NCBI RefSeq assembly: GCF_005049285.1
Contig: NZ_SOSC01000014.1
Location: 1 to 64,000, forward strand
Origin: Halorientalis salina
GTDB taxonomy: Archaea; Halobacteriota; Halobacteria; Halobacteriales; Haloarculaceae
Length of the DNA stretch: 64,000 nucleotides
Direction: 5' to 3'
Of this stretch, positions 45,143-54,128 are shown in pieces. How positions within the stretch are numbered: the stretch's first letter is position 1; every line of letters begins with the position of its first letter. The notes under the pieces were generated by a model. The model was not told the DNA's origin, did not search any database, and saw only the letters and a program-made list of their open reading frames with translations. The position numbers and the translations under genes are program-made.

Positions 45143-45898
45143 TTAAGATTCAGTCTGCGGGCACGTATCATCAGGCGTAACATACGTTCTGTGAAGATAC
45201 GTGAGAACGCTGTCGACGATCTTCGCGTCGTACGTCCAGGTCCCATAGAAGGAATTCTTATCACGCTCTTCGGCGAGCAGGGCACACTTTTGTGTCTCGT
45301 TTCCGCCCCCGTCGAAGACGACAAACCACATCTGTGCGATTTCGTCGATCTCGGCCGTGTGTACGTATCCACCATCGATAGCTGGCGGTGTGACATCTGG
45401 TACGCCGTACATGTGAACCTTGAGCCCATGTTGTGCAAGGGTCGTGTAGACTTCTTGCTGGGCGGTCATGAGTGAACACTGTTGGAATCCTGCATGGATC
45501 GTTCCAGAGCCGATTCTGCGAGCGCGGTCCTCGATCTCGCGCGACGCGTGGTGCATTTGCTCAGTATTGAAGGACGTGAATGTTGTTTCCTTGAGATGTC
45601 CGAGAATATGTTCGTACTCCGCATCCGAGACGCCAGTAGCATCCCCAGAGGACGGTGATTGATTTACAAGCTTCCGCAGTGTCTCCACAGCGACGAGAGC
45701 CAAAACCTCTTCATCGGTACTGAGAACAGCAATATCTCTTGGAGAGCCAGACGGCGTTTGGTAGCTGGAAATTCTGACGTTCTGCGTCTCAAAGAATGTC
45801 TGGAGTTGCTCATGGATGGAATCAGAAGCGTCGATATTGAACAACGCTAGCTCCTTTTCGAGTGTTCTAATGAGTTCGATCGTCTCTCGAAGGTCCAT
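45143..45898 (-). CDS. DICT sensory-domain protein
   Basis: This 251-residue soluble protein resembles the DICT family, which occurs with diguanylate cyclases, two-component kinases and light signalling. It has LALFNIDASDSIHEQLQTFF near the N-terminus and GGGNETQKCALLAEERDKNS near residue 200. It probably senses a small ligand. The gene lies upstream of the chemoreceptor in the same direction (143-nt gap) with its own promoter. DICT beside a soluble chemoreceptor suggests coupled taxis sensing. The ligand is unknown. Confidence 0.8.
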   Translation of the reverse strand: MDLRETIELIRTLEKELALFNIDASDSIHEQLQTFFETQNVRISSYQTPSGSPRDIAVLSTDEEVLALVAVETLRKLVNQSPSSGDATGVSDAEYEHILGHLKETTFTSFNTEQMHHASREIEDRARRIGSGTIHAGFQQCSLMTAQQEVYTTLAQHGLKVHMYGVPDVTPPAIDGGYVHTAEIDEIAQMWFVVFDGGGNETQKCALLAEERDKNSFYGTWTYDAKIVDSVLTYLHRTYVTPDDTCPQTES

Positions 45899-46312
45899 AT
45901 GTCCCCATACACCAAGACCGGTTTATAAATACATACGTTTTCATATCATATTTGATATTTCATGATGTATGCGTTAGGTACTCAGACAGAAGTAGAGTAT
46001 AACTCGAAATTATGCTGTATTCACTCCCCGTATCTTTCACCGGTTCACCTACCAATAGACTGGGAGATATCACTGTTTCACTGCGTTCGGTAAGGTCCGT
46101 GACAGTTATTCCACTGAATCGATAGACTGGCCACCACCGAACGGATCGAGTCGCTGACCGAACACCAGTCTCGAAATGTCGTATCCACCAGTGGAATCCC
46201 CGGTATCGGGCGGGACACTGGGTTTAGGTGCTGAATAGATTACTCCCGGTCAGTACAGTATCTTATACACTCTCCGTGTTCGTCGCGCGGAATAATTACA
46301 ACACTACCACAG
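45899..46312. other. divergent promoter region
   Basis: This region contains the DICT TATA box (45921-45930), a nearby AT-rich near-palindrome (CATATCATATTTGATATTTCATG, as a loose inverted repeat about 45942-45964) and a TCTTATACAC element at about 46260-46269 for the rightward DUF7344 gene. No coding frame was supported. Confidence 0.5.
45921..45930 (-). promoter_or_regulatory. TATA box of the DICT gene
   Basis: TTTATAAA (within 45921-45930) is centred 27 nt upstream of the ATG at 45898, an ideal spacing for a leaderless haloarchaeal transcript. Confidence 0.65.
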
Positions 46313-46807
46313 ATGACTCTCACCGATGATACATTCTACGAACTCCTGGGAAACGAACGACGCAGAGCCTGTCTCGAACGACTCGTCGAGTCCGGTACGG
46401 AGTGGTCCGTAAGCGACCTTTCCAGGGCGGTGGCGGCAGACATCACTGACTCGTCGACCTCGCCGGAGGAGATCTACGACAGCGTCTACATCTCCTTGTG
46501 TCAGAACCATCTGCCGAAACTGGACGAAGTCGATCTCATCGAGTACGACCTCGAGGCCAAAACCGTCAGGCCCGGTCCCGGCCTACCCGCCATCGCGAAC
46601 CGTCTCCCGACGAGTCAACCTGCAGCAACCCCGGAGTCGGCCAGGATGACAATCGTCGCGATAAGTTCTCTAACGGTGGTACTGGCTGGAGCAGCAGCGG
46701 TCCTCTCCTCGAACGTCGCTCGTTACCCGCTCGCAGTTATGCTGGTGGTTCACCTCAGCACGATATTTCTACTGGGCTTTCGACAGTTTCGGAGCCAGTC
46801 CGGGTAG
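46313..46807 (+). CDS. DUF7344 protein, short membrane form
   Basis: This 164-residue protein has a DUF7344 winged-helix-like domain (about 5-90; FYELLGNERRRACLERL, then VYISLCQNHLPKLDEVDLIEY) and two membrane helices (about 112-130 and 135-153). It has the same plan as the protein at 42294 without the long acidic linker. Pairs of such proteins around sensory genes suggest a linked regulatory set. A TATA-like element lies about 50 nt upstream. Confidence 0.8.
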   Translation: MTLTDDTFYELLGNERRRACLERLVESGTEWSVSDLSRAVAADITDSSTSPEEIYDSVYISLCQNHLPKLDEVDLIEYDLEAKTVRPGPGLPAIANRLPTSQPAATPESARMTIVAISSLTVVLAGAAAVLSSNVARYPLAVMLVVHLSTIFLLGFRQFRSQSG

Positions 46808-46906
46808 CAAATACTCGATTCCAAGCGGACGAATGAATTGACAGTCACGGATATCACTGCTTCGCGGGAAAATCGACATCCCACCGACGCCGTCAGGGTA
46901 GTATCG

Positions 46907-48898
46907 TCAGGTAGCAGGCGATGCGACGCACATCGACACCTCGTCGTTCGTGTAGACGACGGCCCTGGAGGGGCGACAGAGTCGGTTCGGGTGGATGTTT
47001 CTGATTTCACCGACACCCCGACTGTTGAGGAAGTAGGTCGCTGCCCGGGTCTGTTCCTGCCGATAGACGACGATATCGTGCGTGACGGGTTCGGAGTCGT
47101 TGATGGTGGCTGTGTCGGCTGGGTAGGACTCCGTTCGGAAAAACAGCGTCTGATAGGGGTGGTCGGTGAACAACACCTGGTCCCGGCGGATGTCGTCCCC
47201 CTCAGGCGAGCCAGTCATCCGCCCGATCGTGTGGACGGCATCGATTTCAGCCTGGGAGTAGGCCAACGACGCCTGCTGATCCTCGAAGGCCGGGTTGTCG
47301 ATCGTTCCGTTGCTCGATATGAGCATCACGCTCGGGAACACCACCGCGAAGACGAGCACAATCCCGACGACGGCGTACCGGTTCAACTGGAGGGAGAAAT
47401 ACCGGAGTCCGATAACGGTGAGTATCACCATCGGCGCATACAGGAACGCGAACCAGCGCTGTGGGATGAAGTTCCGGATGCCGAACATCGGGAGGCCGAG
47501 GACGAACACGAGCATCACCGCAGCGCTGACCAGCAGTGTAAACACCGACTGGCGCGCACGACGGCGGTGGAGGACATACAGTGAGCCGACGAACGTTCCG
47601 AACAGGAGCAGGAGAAATCCGGTTGTGTTGACGTACGTCACAATCGTCTCGATCAGTGACGGGCCGCTGGCGGCCGCCGCCGCCCCGCTGCTGGCACCGG
47701 AGTCAGGCCCGGCGAGGTTCAGGACACCGGCGCTCGACGCCAGCGTTTCCTGCAGATAGCTCATCACCGTCACCAGGAAGGAGTTCCCGTTGTAGGGAGT
47801 GAACGACCAGAGAAACGCGGCGAGTCCGGCGTCGAACGCGACGAGTCCGAGCAGGTTCACGGGATTGCGGGCCCCGACCGCGTCAGAATCACTCGCGGAG
47901 CCGCCGAAGACGTCGAGCTTGAGGAGCAGGTAGGCGACCACGCCCGACCCGAGCAGGACGAGCATGATGAACGACGACACCTGGTGAGTGAGGATTATCC
48001 CGACGCTAAACAGGACGAGCAGGCCGAACTCCGTGAATCCGTAGTCGGTCCGCATCACCCGGACCGACAGGTAGAGCACGCCGAGGAACAGCATCAGGCC
48101 CATGCTGGTCGGAATGAGATGGATGCCCCATTCGATGACGTAGTCTCCCAGCGAGAACAGCAGACACGCGAGGACCGCCCAGCGTTGCTCGATCAGGAGG
48201 TTCGCCGAAATGTACACGGCCACGATCGAGATGGGCATCGTAAGCCCGAGCGTGAGATAAAGTGCCTCACGCAACGGCACGGCAGCGAGCAGCGAGGTGC
48301 CCACGACCAGCAGGTGATACAGCGGCGACGTGACGTGTTTGTCGTCCGAGATAGCCTCCAGTGACCCGGAGGTCTGGATGTCCTGGGCGAGTCGCGTGAT
48401 ATGCGTCCAGATATCGATGCCGATGAGGCCCGGATTGGCATACACTGCGCTCAGCCGAACGACGGCTGCCAGCAGGACGATCTGTATCAGTACCCGCCCA
48501 GCATCGAATCGGTTGTCACTGGCAAAGACGATTTGTCCGAACAGCAGGGTTCCAGTGACTCCCGCCACGTCGTAAAACAGCAGTGACCGGCCACCGGACC
48601 GAACGGAGAGCAGGACGAGCAGCGACAGACAGCCAAACACCAGTATCGGAAGTGTCCGCTGAATTCCCGGAGAGAGGGATGGAAGGCCGGTACTGCTGCT
48701 GGTCTCACCATAGCTGGCGACCAGGTACAGGAGACAGGCCACTCCGAGGACCGGGGGCACTGTCTTGATGTATATCTGTGAGGCGAAAAACCGCAACGGG
48801 AACAACAGCAGGGCGAGGACGAGCCCTGCAACGGCGGCAACGAGGTCAAATCGGAGGGGGGAGAATTTCCGATGCAGTCTGTGCCGGATGCTGCTCAC
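46907..48898 (-). CDS. polytopic membrane protein, probable glycan-assembly GT-C-like
   Basis: This 663-residue protein has about 13-14 membrane segments and a C-terminal outside domain (about 530-663, with SRGVGEIRNIHPNRL). GTG 48898 overlaps the preceding gene's TGA by 4 nt; the longer frame to 49006 starts in that gene and is not used. Architecture (many helices then an extracytoplasmic tail) resembles GT-C glycosyltransferases or oligosaccharyltransferase-like proteins, but no DxD or WWDxG was recognised. It is the last gene of the glycan operon. Confidence 0.7.
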   Translation of the reverse strand: MSSIRHRLHRKFSPLRFDLVAAVAGLVLALLLFPLRFFASQIYIKTVPPVLGVACLLYLVASYGETSSSTGLPSLSPGIQRTLPILVFGCLSLLVLLSVRSGGRSLLFYDVAGVTGTLLFGQIVFASDNRFDAGRVLIQIVLLAAVVRLSAVYANPGLIGIDIWTHITRLAQDIQTSGSLEAISDDKHVTSPLYHLLVVGTSLLAAVPLREALYLTLGLTMPISIVAVYISANLLIEQRWAVLACLLFSLGDYVIEWGIHLIPTSMGLMLFLGVLYLSVRVMRTDYGFTEFGLLVLFSVGIILTHQVSSFIMLVLLGSGVVAYLLLKLDVFGGSASDSDAVGARNPVNLLGLVAFDAGLAAFLWSFTPYNGNSFLVTVMSYLQETLASSAGVLNLAGPDSGASSGAAAAASGPSLIETIVTYVNTTGFLLLLFGTFVGSLYVLHRRRARQSVFTLLVSAAVMLVFVLGLPMFGIRNFIPQRWFAFLYAPMVILTVIGLRYFSLQLNRYAVVGIVLVFAVVFPSVMLISSNGTIDNPAFEDQQASLAYSQAEIDAVHTIGRMTGSPEGDDIRRDQVLFTDHPYQTLFFRTESYPADTATINDSEPVTHDIVVYRQEQTRAATYFLNSRGVGEIRNIHPNRLCRPSRAVVYTNDEVSMCVASPAT

Positions 48899-49827
48899 GC
48901 CGGTACCTCCCGTCGGTCGAGCGCGGACGCATAGAGCGTCTCGAGTTCGCGGCCGAATCGCTCGGGATGCAGGGTTTCGATTGTGTCCCGGCCGTTCGGT
49001 CGCCACTCGTTCGAGAGGATTACTTCGAGCGCACCAGCCAACTGGAGGTCCGACTCACAGACCGCACACTGTTCGATACCGTCGAGTGTCTCCCGGACGA
49101 AGCCGACATCTGTCGAGACGATGGGGACGTTACACGCGGCGGCTTCGCGGACGATCATCGGGCCGCTCTCGCGCTTCGAGGTCACGAGGACGGCATCGCT
49201 CGCGTTCAGATAATAGGGCATCTCCGCGTAAGCTTTGCCACTCACTGTTCGGAGTTCGGCATCGATATTGGCTGCTTCGACGATACCTGCGGCCCGTTCG
49301 AAGTCCTTCTCCGGGCGGCTGGGGTCGTACGGGAACAGGATGTCGGCCGAGTCAGCCTCCCAGCCGACATATGCCTTTGCCGTCGCCCGCTCGATTGGCT
49401 CGAACACGTCAGTGTCGACGGGGAACGGAATGTGTGTGTACGGGGAGTCCAGGAACTCACCCATCCGCTCGCTGGGGAGTATCACTCGGTCGGAGAGTCG
49501 CGCACTGGCTCTGCTCAATTTCGTCTGCCAGCCCCGCTGACTCATGAGTTCACTCCCCCAGAAAGTGGTCACGACCGGACGGGTGGGCTGGGCGAGCGCG
49601 AACGGGGCCGTCAGTCCGTGATTCGCGTGGACCAGGTCGTAGGAATCCAGGCCGTGTTCGAGCACCTCGGGATAGTACTGGAGGTACTCAGTCAGTGTTC
49701 GCGGGTCGTCGGCTGTGTACTCCCCAGGGACCTCAAGAACAGTACACTCGATTCCACGAGACCGGAGGGCCGCGATCTGTTCTTCGAAAAACGAGCGCCG
49801 ATACGTTGTGAGTTGTAGCGTTCGCAT
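48895..49827 (-). CDS. family 4 glycosyltransferase
   Basis: This 310-residue GT-B enzyme has the N-terminal half ending with YDLVHANHGLTAPFAL and VVTTFWGSELM. The nucleotide-binding half includes LFPYDPSRPEKDFERA and the donor-site motif TSKRESGPMIVREAAACNVPIV (start about residue 226) with the conserved E-x7-E arrangement. It is short for GT4 (about 350-400 usual) but complete. It starts 4 nt after the DUF354 stop and overlaps the membrane gene by 4 nt, so it is co-translated. Confidence 0.85.
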   Translation of the reverse strand: MRTLQLTTYRRSFFEEQIAALRSRGIECTVLEVPGEYTADDPRTLTEYLQYYPEVLEHGLDSYDLVHANHGLTAPFALAQPTRPVVTTFWGSELMSQRGWQTKLSRASARLSDRVILPSERMGEFLDSPYTHIPFPVDTDVFEPIERATAKAYVGWEADSADILFPYDPSRPEKDFERAAGIVEAANIDAELRTVSGKAYAEMPYYLNASDAVLVTSKRESGPMIVREAAACNVPIVSTDVGFVRETLDGIEQCAVCESDLQLAGALEVILSNEWRPNGRDTIETLHPERFGRELETLYASALDRREVPA

Positions 49828-49831
49828 TCGT

Positions 49832-50911
49832 TTAGTCAGATGTTCCAGGGATTGGATCGGGGGTGGCCGCCTTGGACGGACGGTCCACCGCCGGGGTTAG
49901 TTGGTCAAGAATGACGTCAGTGGTATCGAGTTTATCCGCCAGGAGCATCTCGCGTCGTCGCTCCCACTCCTCGGTGTCGGTGTCGAGAAACCTCCGGGCG
50001 ACTTCGAGCGTTCGCCGCCCCCGGTCGTCCCCGGAGCAGTTGGCGACCAGCCCGTACGACGATTCGATGTCCTGGAGGTATCCCAGTTGGAGTGTGCTGA
50101 CGTAGACAGCGGGCGTTCCCAGGACAGCACACTCGGCAGCCGTGGTCGCGCCTTCACCGACGTAGAGGTCGACTGCGGCCAGGAGGTCGTGGAAGCGCTC
50201 TGGTGCCAACGAGAACAGTCGAGTCGCGACTGCAGCAGGGACCTCACCTTCGGCGGTGACCAGCACGTCCGCACCGTCAGCTTCGAGCGCTTCGATGAGC
50301 GCGAGCGGATCCGAAACACCGCTGGCCCCGATGTCGTGTGAGGAGCCCCAGTCTCCCAGTCGAAGGAGGACGATCGGGCCATCCGGGTCGACGTCGAGGT
50401 CGGCGAGCACATCGGCCTCGTCCTGGGGAGTGAACCGGTCGGGATGCAGGTACGCGAGTTCGTGGTAGGACGGGTAGCGAACGTGAGCGGCTCCGATATC
50501 GCCACTGAAACAGTCGGGCGTACAGACCGTATCAGCGAACGGGAACGCCAGTCGCCGGATGAGCGTCGCGTGTTCGGTGTCATAGAACACTACACTCCGG
50601 GCATCGGTCACAGATGCGACGTGGGAGACCGCAACGCCACCGATGGCTGTCATGACATCGGGGTCGAACGCGCGGGCCGCCCGCAGGAGTCGTGCCTCGT
50701 AGACAGCCTGGGCAGCCGCGAGCGACGGCAGTGAGTCGGCCGAGCCAGCGAGGAGTTCGTACTCGATATCACACCGGTCGAGGAGTTCGACCGAGGACTC
50801 GTTGTCGCGGGCGAACACCCGGACCTCGTGGCCCTGATCGGTTAGTTCCGCGATGGCATGTTTGAAAAAGTGGACGTGCCCGGCGTGTTGGATCGTGACG
50901 ATGACCTTCAT
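49832..50911 (-). CDS. DUF354 GT-B-like protein
   Basis: This 359-residue protein of the DUF354 family, distantly related to UDP-GlcNAc 2-epimerase and GT-B enzymes, has an N-terminal QHAGHVHFFKHAIAELTDQG typical of the family and a C-terminal glycine-rich VGEGATTAAECAVLGTPAVY (about 268-287). It probably handles a nucleotide sugar; a 2-epimerase-like role would complement the dehydrogenase. Its ATG overlaps the GT2 TGA by 4 nt. Confidence 0.82.
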   Translation of the reverse strand: MKVIVTIQHAGHVHFFKHAIAELTDQGHEVRVFARDNESSVELLDRCDIEYELLAGSADSLPSLAAAQAVYEARLLRAARAFDPDVMTAIGGVAVSHVASVTDARSVVFYDTEHATLIRRLAFPFADTVCTPDCFSGDIGAAHVRYPSYHELAYLHPDRFTPQDEADVLADLDVDPDGPIVLLRLGDWGSSHDIGASGVSDPLALIEALEADGADVLVTAEGEVPAAVATRLFSLAPERFHDLLAAVDLYVGEGATTAAECAVLGTPAVYVSTLQLGYLQDIESSYGLVANCSGDDRGRRTLEVARRFLDTDTEEWERRREMLLADKLDTTDVILDQLTPAVDRPSKAATPDPIPGTSD

Positions 50912-51936
50912 TCGCGGACCACCGTGGGCTCGTCGTCAGTGTCGACCAGCAGGGCGATCAGCGAGGCGACGATGCCGAACAGGAACAGAAGGGCCGCCCC
51001 AGGCCACGTTCTGGACACCTTCGCGGCGACGGGCTGGACTGCACGCCAGGCGGTCTGCCCGATCGAGAGCAGCCCCAGCGCGAACCCGAGCATTCCCAGC
51101 ACGTAGAGTACCGGGAGATGTGCCTTCCCGTCTTGCCCCTCACGGCGGATCCGCCAGATGAACGACCGGAGGATCGTTTTCGCGGTCCGGGGAGCAAAGC
51201 TGGAGAACGCTATCGTGCTCCGCTCGTCGCCGTAGATCGCGTCCATCGGGACATCCGCGACCCGAACCCCGTCGGCATTCAGCCGTGCGAGCAGGTCGTT
51301 GGGATAATCGTGATCGTCCGGGACGGCCGCCATGTCGACCGCCGACAGCGCTTCGAGGGAAATCGCCGTATAGCCGTTCTGCGGGTCACGAATCCGCCAG
51401 TAGCCGCTCGCTGGCTTCGTCAGCAGCGTCAGCATCCAGTTGCCGAGCAATCGGAACGGCGGCATCCCGTCGGAGGACCCGTCGCCTGCGAGCCGATTCC
51501 CCTTGGCGTAGTCGGCCCGCCCCTCGACGATGGGGGCGATGAGCGCATCCATTTCCTCGGGATCCATCTGTCCGTCGGCATCGATCGTCACGGTGATGTC
51601 CATCCCGTCGCGCTCGGCGAGCCCGTAGCCAGTTTTGAGCGTTCCCCCAGCACCTCGGTTGATCGCGTGTCTGACCGGAACCACGTCCAGGTCCCCGTGT
51701 CCGCTCCCGTCCGCCGCGATGACTTCGGAGGGGTCCCCGTCCTCGGGCGCTGGTCCCAGTATCGCTTCCCGTGAAGTCGTGTAGGCACAGATGGCGCCCC
51801 ACGTGTCGTCGGTCGAAGCGTCGTCGATTGCGTAGACCCGGTCGACGTATTCCGGCATCGCCTCGATGACCTTGCCGACGCGGTCGGCCTCGTTGTACGC
51901 CGGCAGGATGACACCGACTGTGTGGTTGCGAAACAT
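50908..51936 (-). CDS. polyprenol-phosphate glycosyltransferase (GT2)
   Basis: This 342-residue GT2 enzyme of the dolichyl-phosphate sugar synthase type opens with VGVILPAYNEADRVGKVIEA and has AIDDASTDDT (about 34-43) and TIDADGQMDP (about 116-125). Two C-terminal membrane helices lie at about 275-297 and 313-333. It would charge a dolichol-type lipid with the first sugar. The ATG at 51936 starts 1 nt after the dehydrogenase stop. Confidence 0.88.
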   Translation of the reverse strand: MFRNHTVGVILPAYNEADRVGKVIEAMPEYVDRVYAIDDASTDDTWGAICAYTTSREAILGPAPEDGDPSEVIAADGSGHGDLDVVPVRHAINRGAGGTLKTGYGLAERDGMDITVTIDADGQMDPEEMDALIAPIVEGRADYAKGNRLAGDGSSDGMPPFRLLGNWMLTLLTKPASGYWRIRDPQNGYTAISLEALSAVDMAAVPDDHDYPNDLLARLNADGVRVADVPMDAIYGDERSTIAFSSFAPRTAKTILRSFIWRIRREGQDGKAHLPVLYVLGMLGFALGLLSIGQTAWRAVQPVAAKVSRTWPGAALLFLFGIVASLIALLVDTDDEPTVVRE

Positions 51937-51937
51937 C

Positions 51938-53290
51938 TCAGATGCCCCGGTAAATGGCATCGGCAGGCAGTTGCGACGACTCGAACGTCCCGTACACATC
52001 GACGATAGCCGGCGGGGCGATGAGTTGGTCCGCGACAGCCGCAGGGTTCAGCCCCCGGAACTCCTCGTGAGGTGTCGCCAGCAGTAGCCCGTCGAACTCC
52101 TCGAACGAGAGGGAATCCAGCGCCGGGATATCGAACTGTTCGGTCAGCGTTTCGTTCGGTACCTGCGGGTCGTACCCGACGAGGTCGATGCCGTACTCTC
52201 GGAGCGTATCCAGCACCGCAGCGACCTTCGAGTTCCGGATATCAGGCACGTCTGGTTTGTACGTGAGACCGGCAACCAGCACACAACTGTCAGCGAGCGG
52301 CCGACCAGCCTCGGACAGCGCCTTCACCATCTGGTCGGCCACGTGGGCTGGCATCTCTTCGTTGACCTCCCGGCTCGTTCGGATGAGGTTCGCAACCGAG
52401 CCCTCGGCCTGTGCGCTGTGAAGCAAGAAGTGCGGGTCGACCGGGATGCAGTGACCGCTGACGAGCCCTGGGCCGTAGTCGTGGAAGTTCCATTTCGTCC
52501 CGGCCGCTGCCAGAACCGCCTGGGTGTCGATCTCCAGGTCGTCGAACACCATCGCCAGTTCGTTGACCAGCGCGATGTTCACGTCGCGCTGGACGTTCTC
52601 GACGACTTTGGCCGCCTCTGCAGCCTCCATCGTCGGGGCACGATGCACGCCCGCGTCGATGACATGCTCGTAGAGTTCCGCCACGTCCGCACGGACAGTG
52701 CTGTTCTGTCCGCTGACGATTTTGACGACGTTTCGCAGCCCGTGTTCCTCGTCCCCGGGATTGGCGCGTTCCGGCGAGTAGCCGACGGAGAACTCCTCAC
52801 CGCATTCCAGTCCGGACGCGTCTTCGAGCGCGGGAACGAGTACTTCCTGGGTCGCCCCGGGATAGACAGTCGATTCGAGGATGACCGTCGTGTCGGGCGT
52901 CATGTGCTGGCCGACCGTCTCGGCGGCACTCTTGACGAACTCGACGCTCGGGCGGTTGTTCTGGTCCAGTGGGGTCGGGACAGTCAGCAATACGTAGCCT
53001 GCATTCGAGAGCGTTGCCGGGTCAGTGGTGAATGCCACGTCACCGCTCTTGACTGTCTCGTCCCCGAGGTCTCCCGTCGTGTCGGTTCCCTGGGAGAGTT
53101 GTGCGACCGTGTCGGCATCGATGTCGTAGCCGACGACATCGTAGCCCGTCTCGTCGAACCTGACTGCCAGCGGGAGCCCAACGTAGCCGAGGCCGACGAC
53201 ACACACGGTCGTCTCCTGTGGCACGATTTGCCGTGTTTCGTCGATTGGGGTGCGAGCGTCGACCGCCTGATTGCTTGAAAGCGAGTTCAT
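51938..53290 (-). CDS. nucleotide-sugar 6-dehydrogenase (TviB/WbpO-like)
   Basis: This 450-residue enzyme performs a two-step NAD-dependent oxidation of a nucleotide sugar at C6 to a uronic acid. It has VVGLGYVGLPLAV at 31-43 (NAD Rossmann), YSPERANPGDEEHG at 171-184, and the catalytic Cys281 in SGHCIPVDPHFLL. The YSPERxNPGD form is typical of TviB/WbpO enzymes acting on UDP-GlcNAc or UDP-GalNAc, giving amino-uronic acids, rather than UDP-glucose dehydrogenase. It is the first gene of the operon; upstream AT-rich CCATATAG (53377-53384 on the minus strand) may be its promoter. Confidence 0.88.
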   Translation of the reverse strand: MNSLSSNQAVDARTPIDETRQIVPQETTVCVVGLGYVGLPLAVRFDETGYDVVGYDIDADTVAQLSQGTDTTGDLGDETVKSGDVAFTTDPATLSNAGYVLLTVPTPLDQNNRPSVEFVKSAAETVGQHMTPDTTVILESTVYPGATQEVLVPALEDASGLECGEEFSVGYSPERANPGDEEHGLRNVVKIVSGQNSTVRADVAELYEHVIDAGVHRAPTMEAAEAAKVVENVQRDVNIALVNELAMVFDDLEIDTQAVLAAAGTKWNFHDYGPGLVSGHCIPVDPHFLLHSAQAEGSVANLIRTSREVNEEMPAHVADQMVKALSEAGRPLADSCVLVAGLTYKPDVPDIRNSKVAAVLDTLREYGIDLVGYDPQVPNETLTEQFDIPALDSLSFEEFDGLLLATPHEEFRGLNPAAVADQLIAPPAIVDVYGTFESSQLPADAIYRGI

Positions 53291-53713
53291 GAAATCACAG
53301 ATCTAATCGGCCCGGATTCCATCGGCGGCAGCGGAGACAGGCCGACCATGATTCATCACCGTCTCCGTCGGGGTTTCCTATATGGTCACTAAGGCTATCG
53401 ACCGCCATTCCGCCGTATTTCGGCGAAAATACCTGCACACAAGCACGGATTCGCCGCCCAACGAGCAACTTCCTAAGCATGCGTCCTGCCACACCACCGG
53501 CGAACCGCTACGCGGGACGGGGTCAGGCCAGTGGCCTCCAGCGAATCCACGATTGCCAGGGCTGTGTCTCAGCCCGCTTAAATTTCAATTAAGAACGATG
53601 GATGACAGCCGCGGTCCGAATTGGTGGTTGATTGAAACTCGAATTCGGTGACAGGTTCCAGGTCTCGGTGTTGGGGTGTCAATAATAACGTGTGATGTGT
53701 TCGTATAGCCAGT
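53291..53713. other. divergent control region of the glycan operon
   Basis: This holds the probable operon promoter (CCATATAG near 53377-53384 on the minus strand, giving a leader of about 60 nt) and an AATAATAACG element near 53682-53691 for the rightward small gene. No coding frame was supported. Confidence 0.45.
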
Positions 53714-53968
53714 ATGGGAAAGCTGAAAAAAGCTCCATTGATTATTGGAACGGCGGTAGTTGGGATAGTCGCGTTTCGGTCCCTTCGCAAACGACGGTCA
53801 AGCGATACCGAAGCTGAACCCCGAGAGGAAAACCGGGAGGACCCCGATACCGCGACCGAAAACCGGGAAGCCCCCGAAACCGCGACCGAAAACGCGAAAG
53901 CTGCGGTTGAACACGCCCGCCAGGCAGCGCATCAGACGAAAAACAGCTTACCGCGAACGTCGAGATAA
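53714..53968 (+). CDS. small membrane-anchored protein, 84 aa
   Basis: This protein has an N-terminal hydrophobic segment (about 7-21, APLIIGTAVVGIVAF), then a basic stop-transfer (RSLRKRR), then a tail with repeated ENRE, DTATEN and ETATEN units. Such short single-span proteins with repetitive acidic tails are common in haloarchaea and mostly uncharacterised. The ATG lies about 25 nt after an AATAATAACG element, consistent with leaderless expression. Confidence 0.55.
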   Translation: MGKLKKAPLIIGTAVVGIVAFRSLRKRRSSDTEAEPREENREDPDTATENREAPETATENAKAAVEHARQAAHQTKNSLPRTSR

Positions 53969-54128
53969 AAGTGGGGGAGGTCGCTGCCGTCACCGCGAGG
54001 CTGTTCATCGGGCCGAGATGCTGACGGCCCGTTCGGTTTTCTGACGGGGGCAATTCGGACGCGTTCTCTGCAGTTCCCAGACCGCGTTCTGCCCTTCAAA
54101 ACGGAGTTCTAACGCGTCGAAATCCGAT

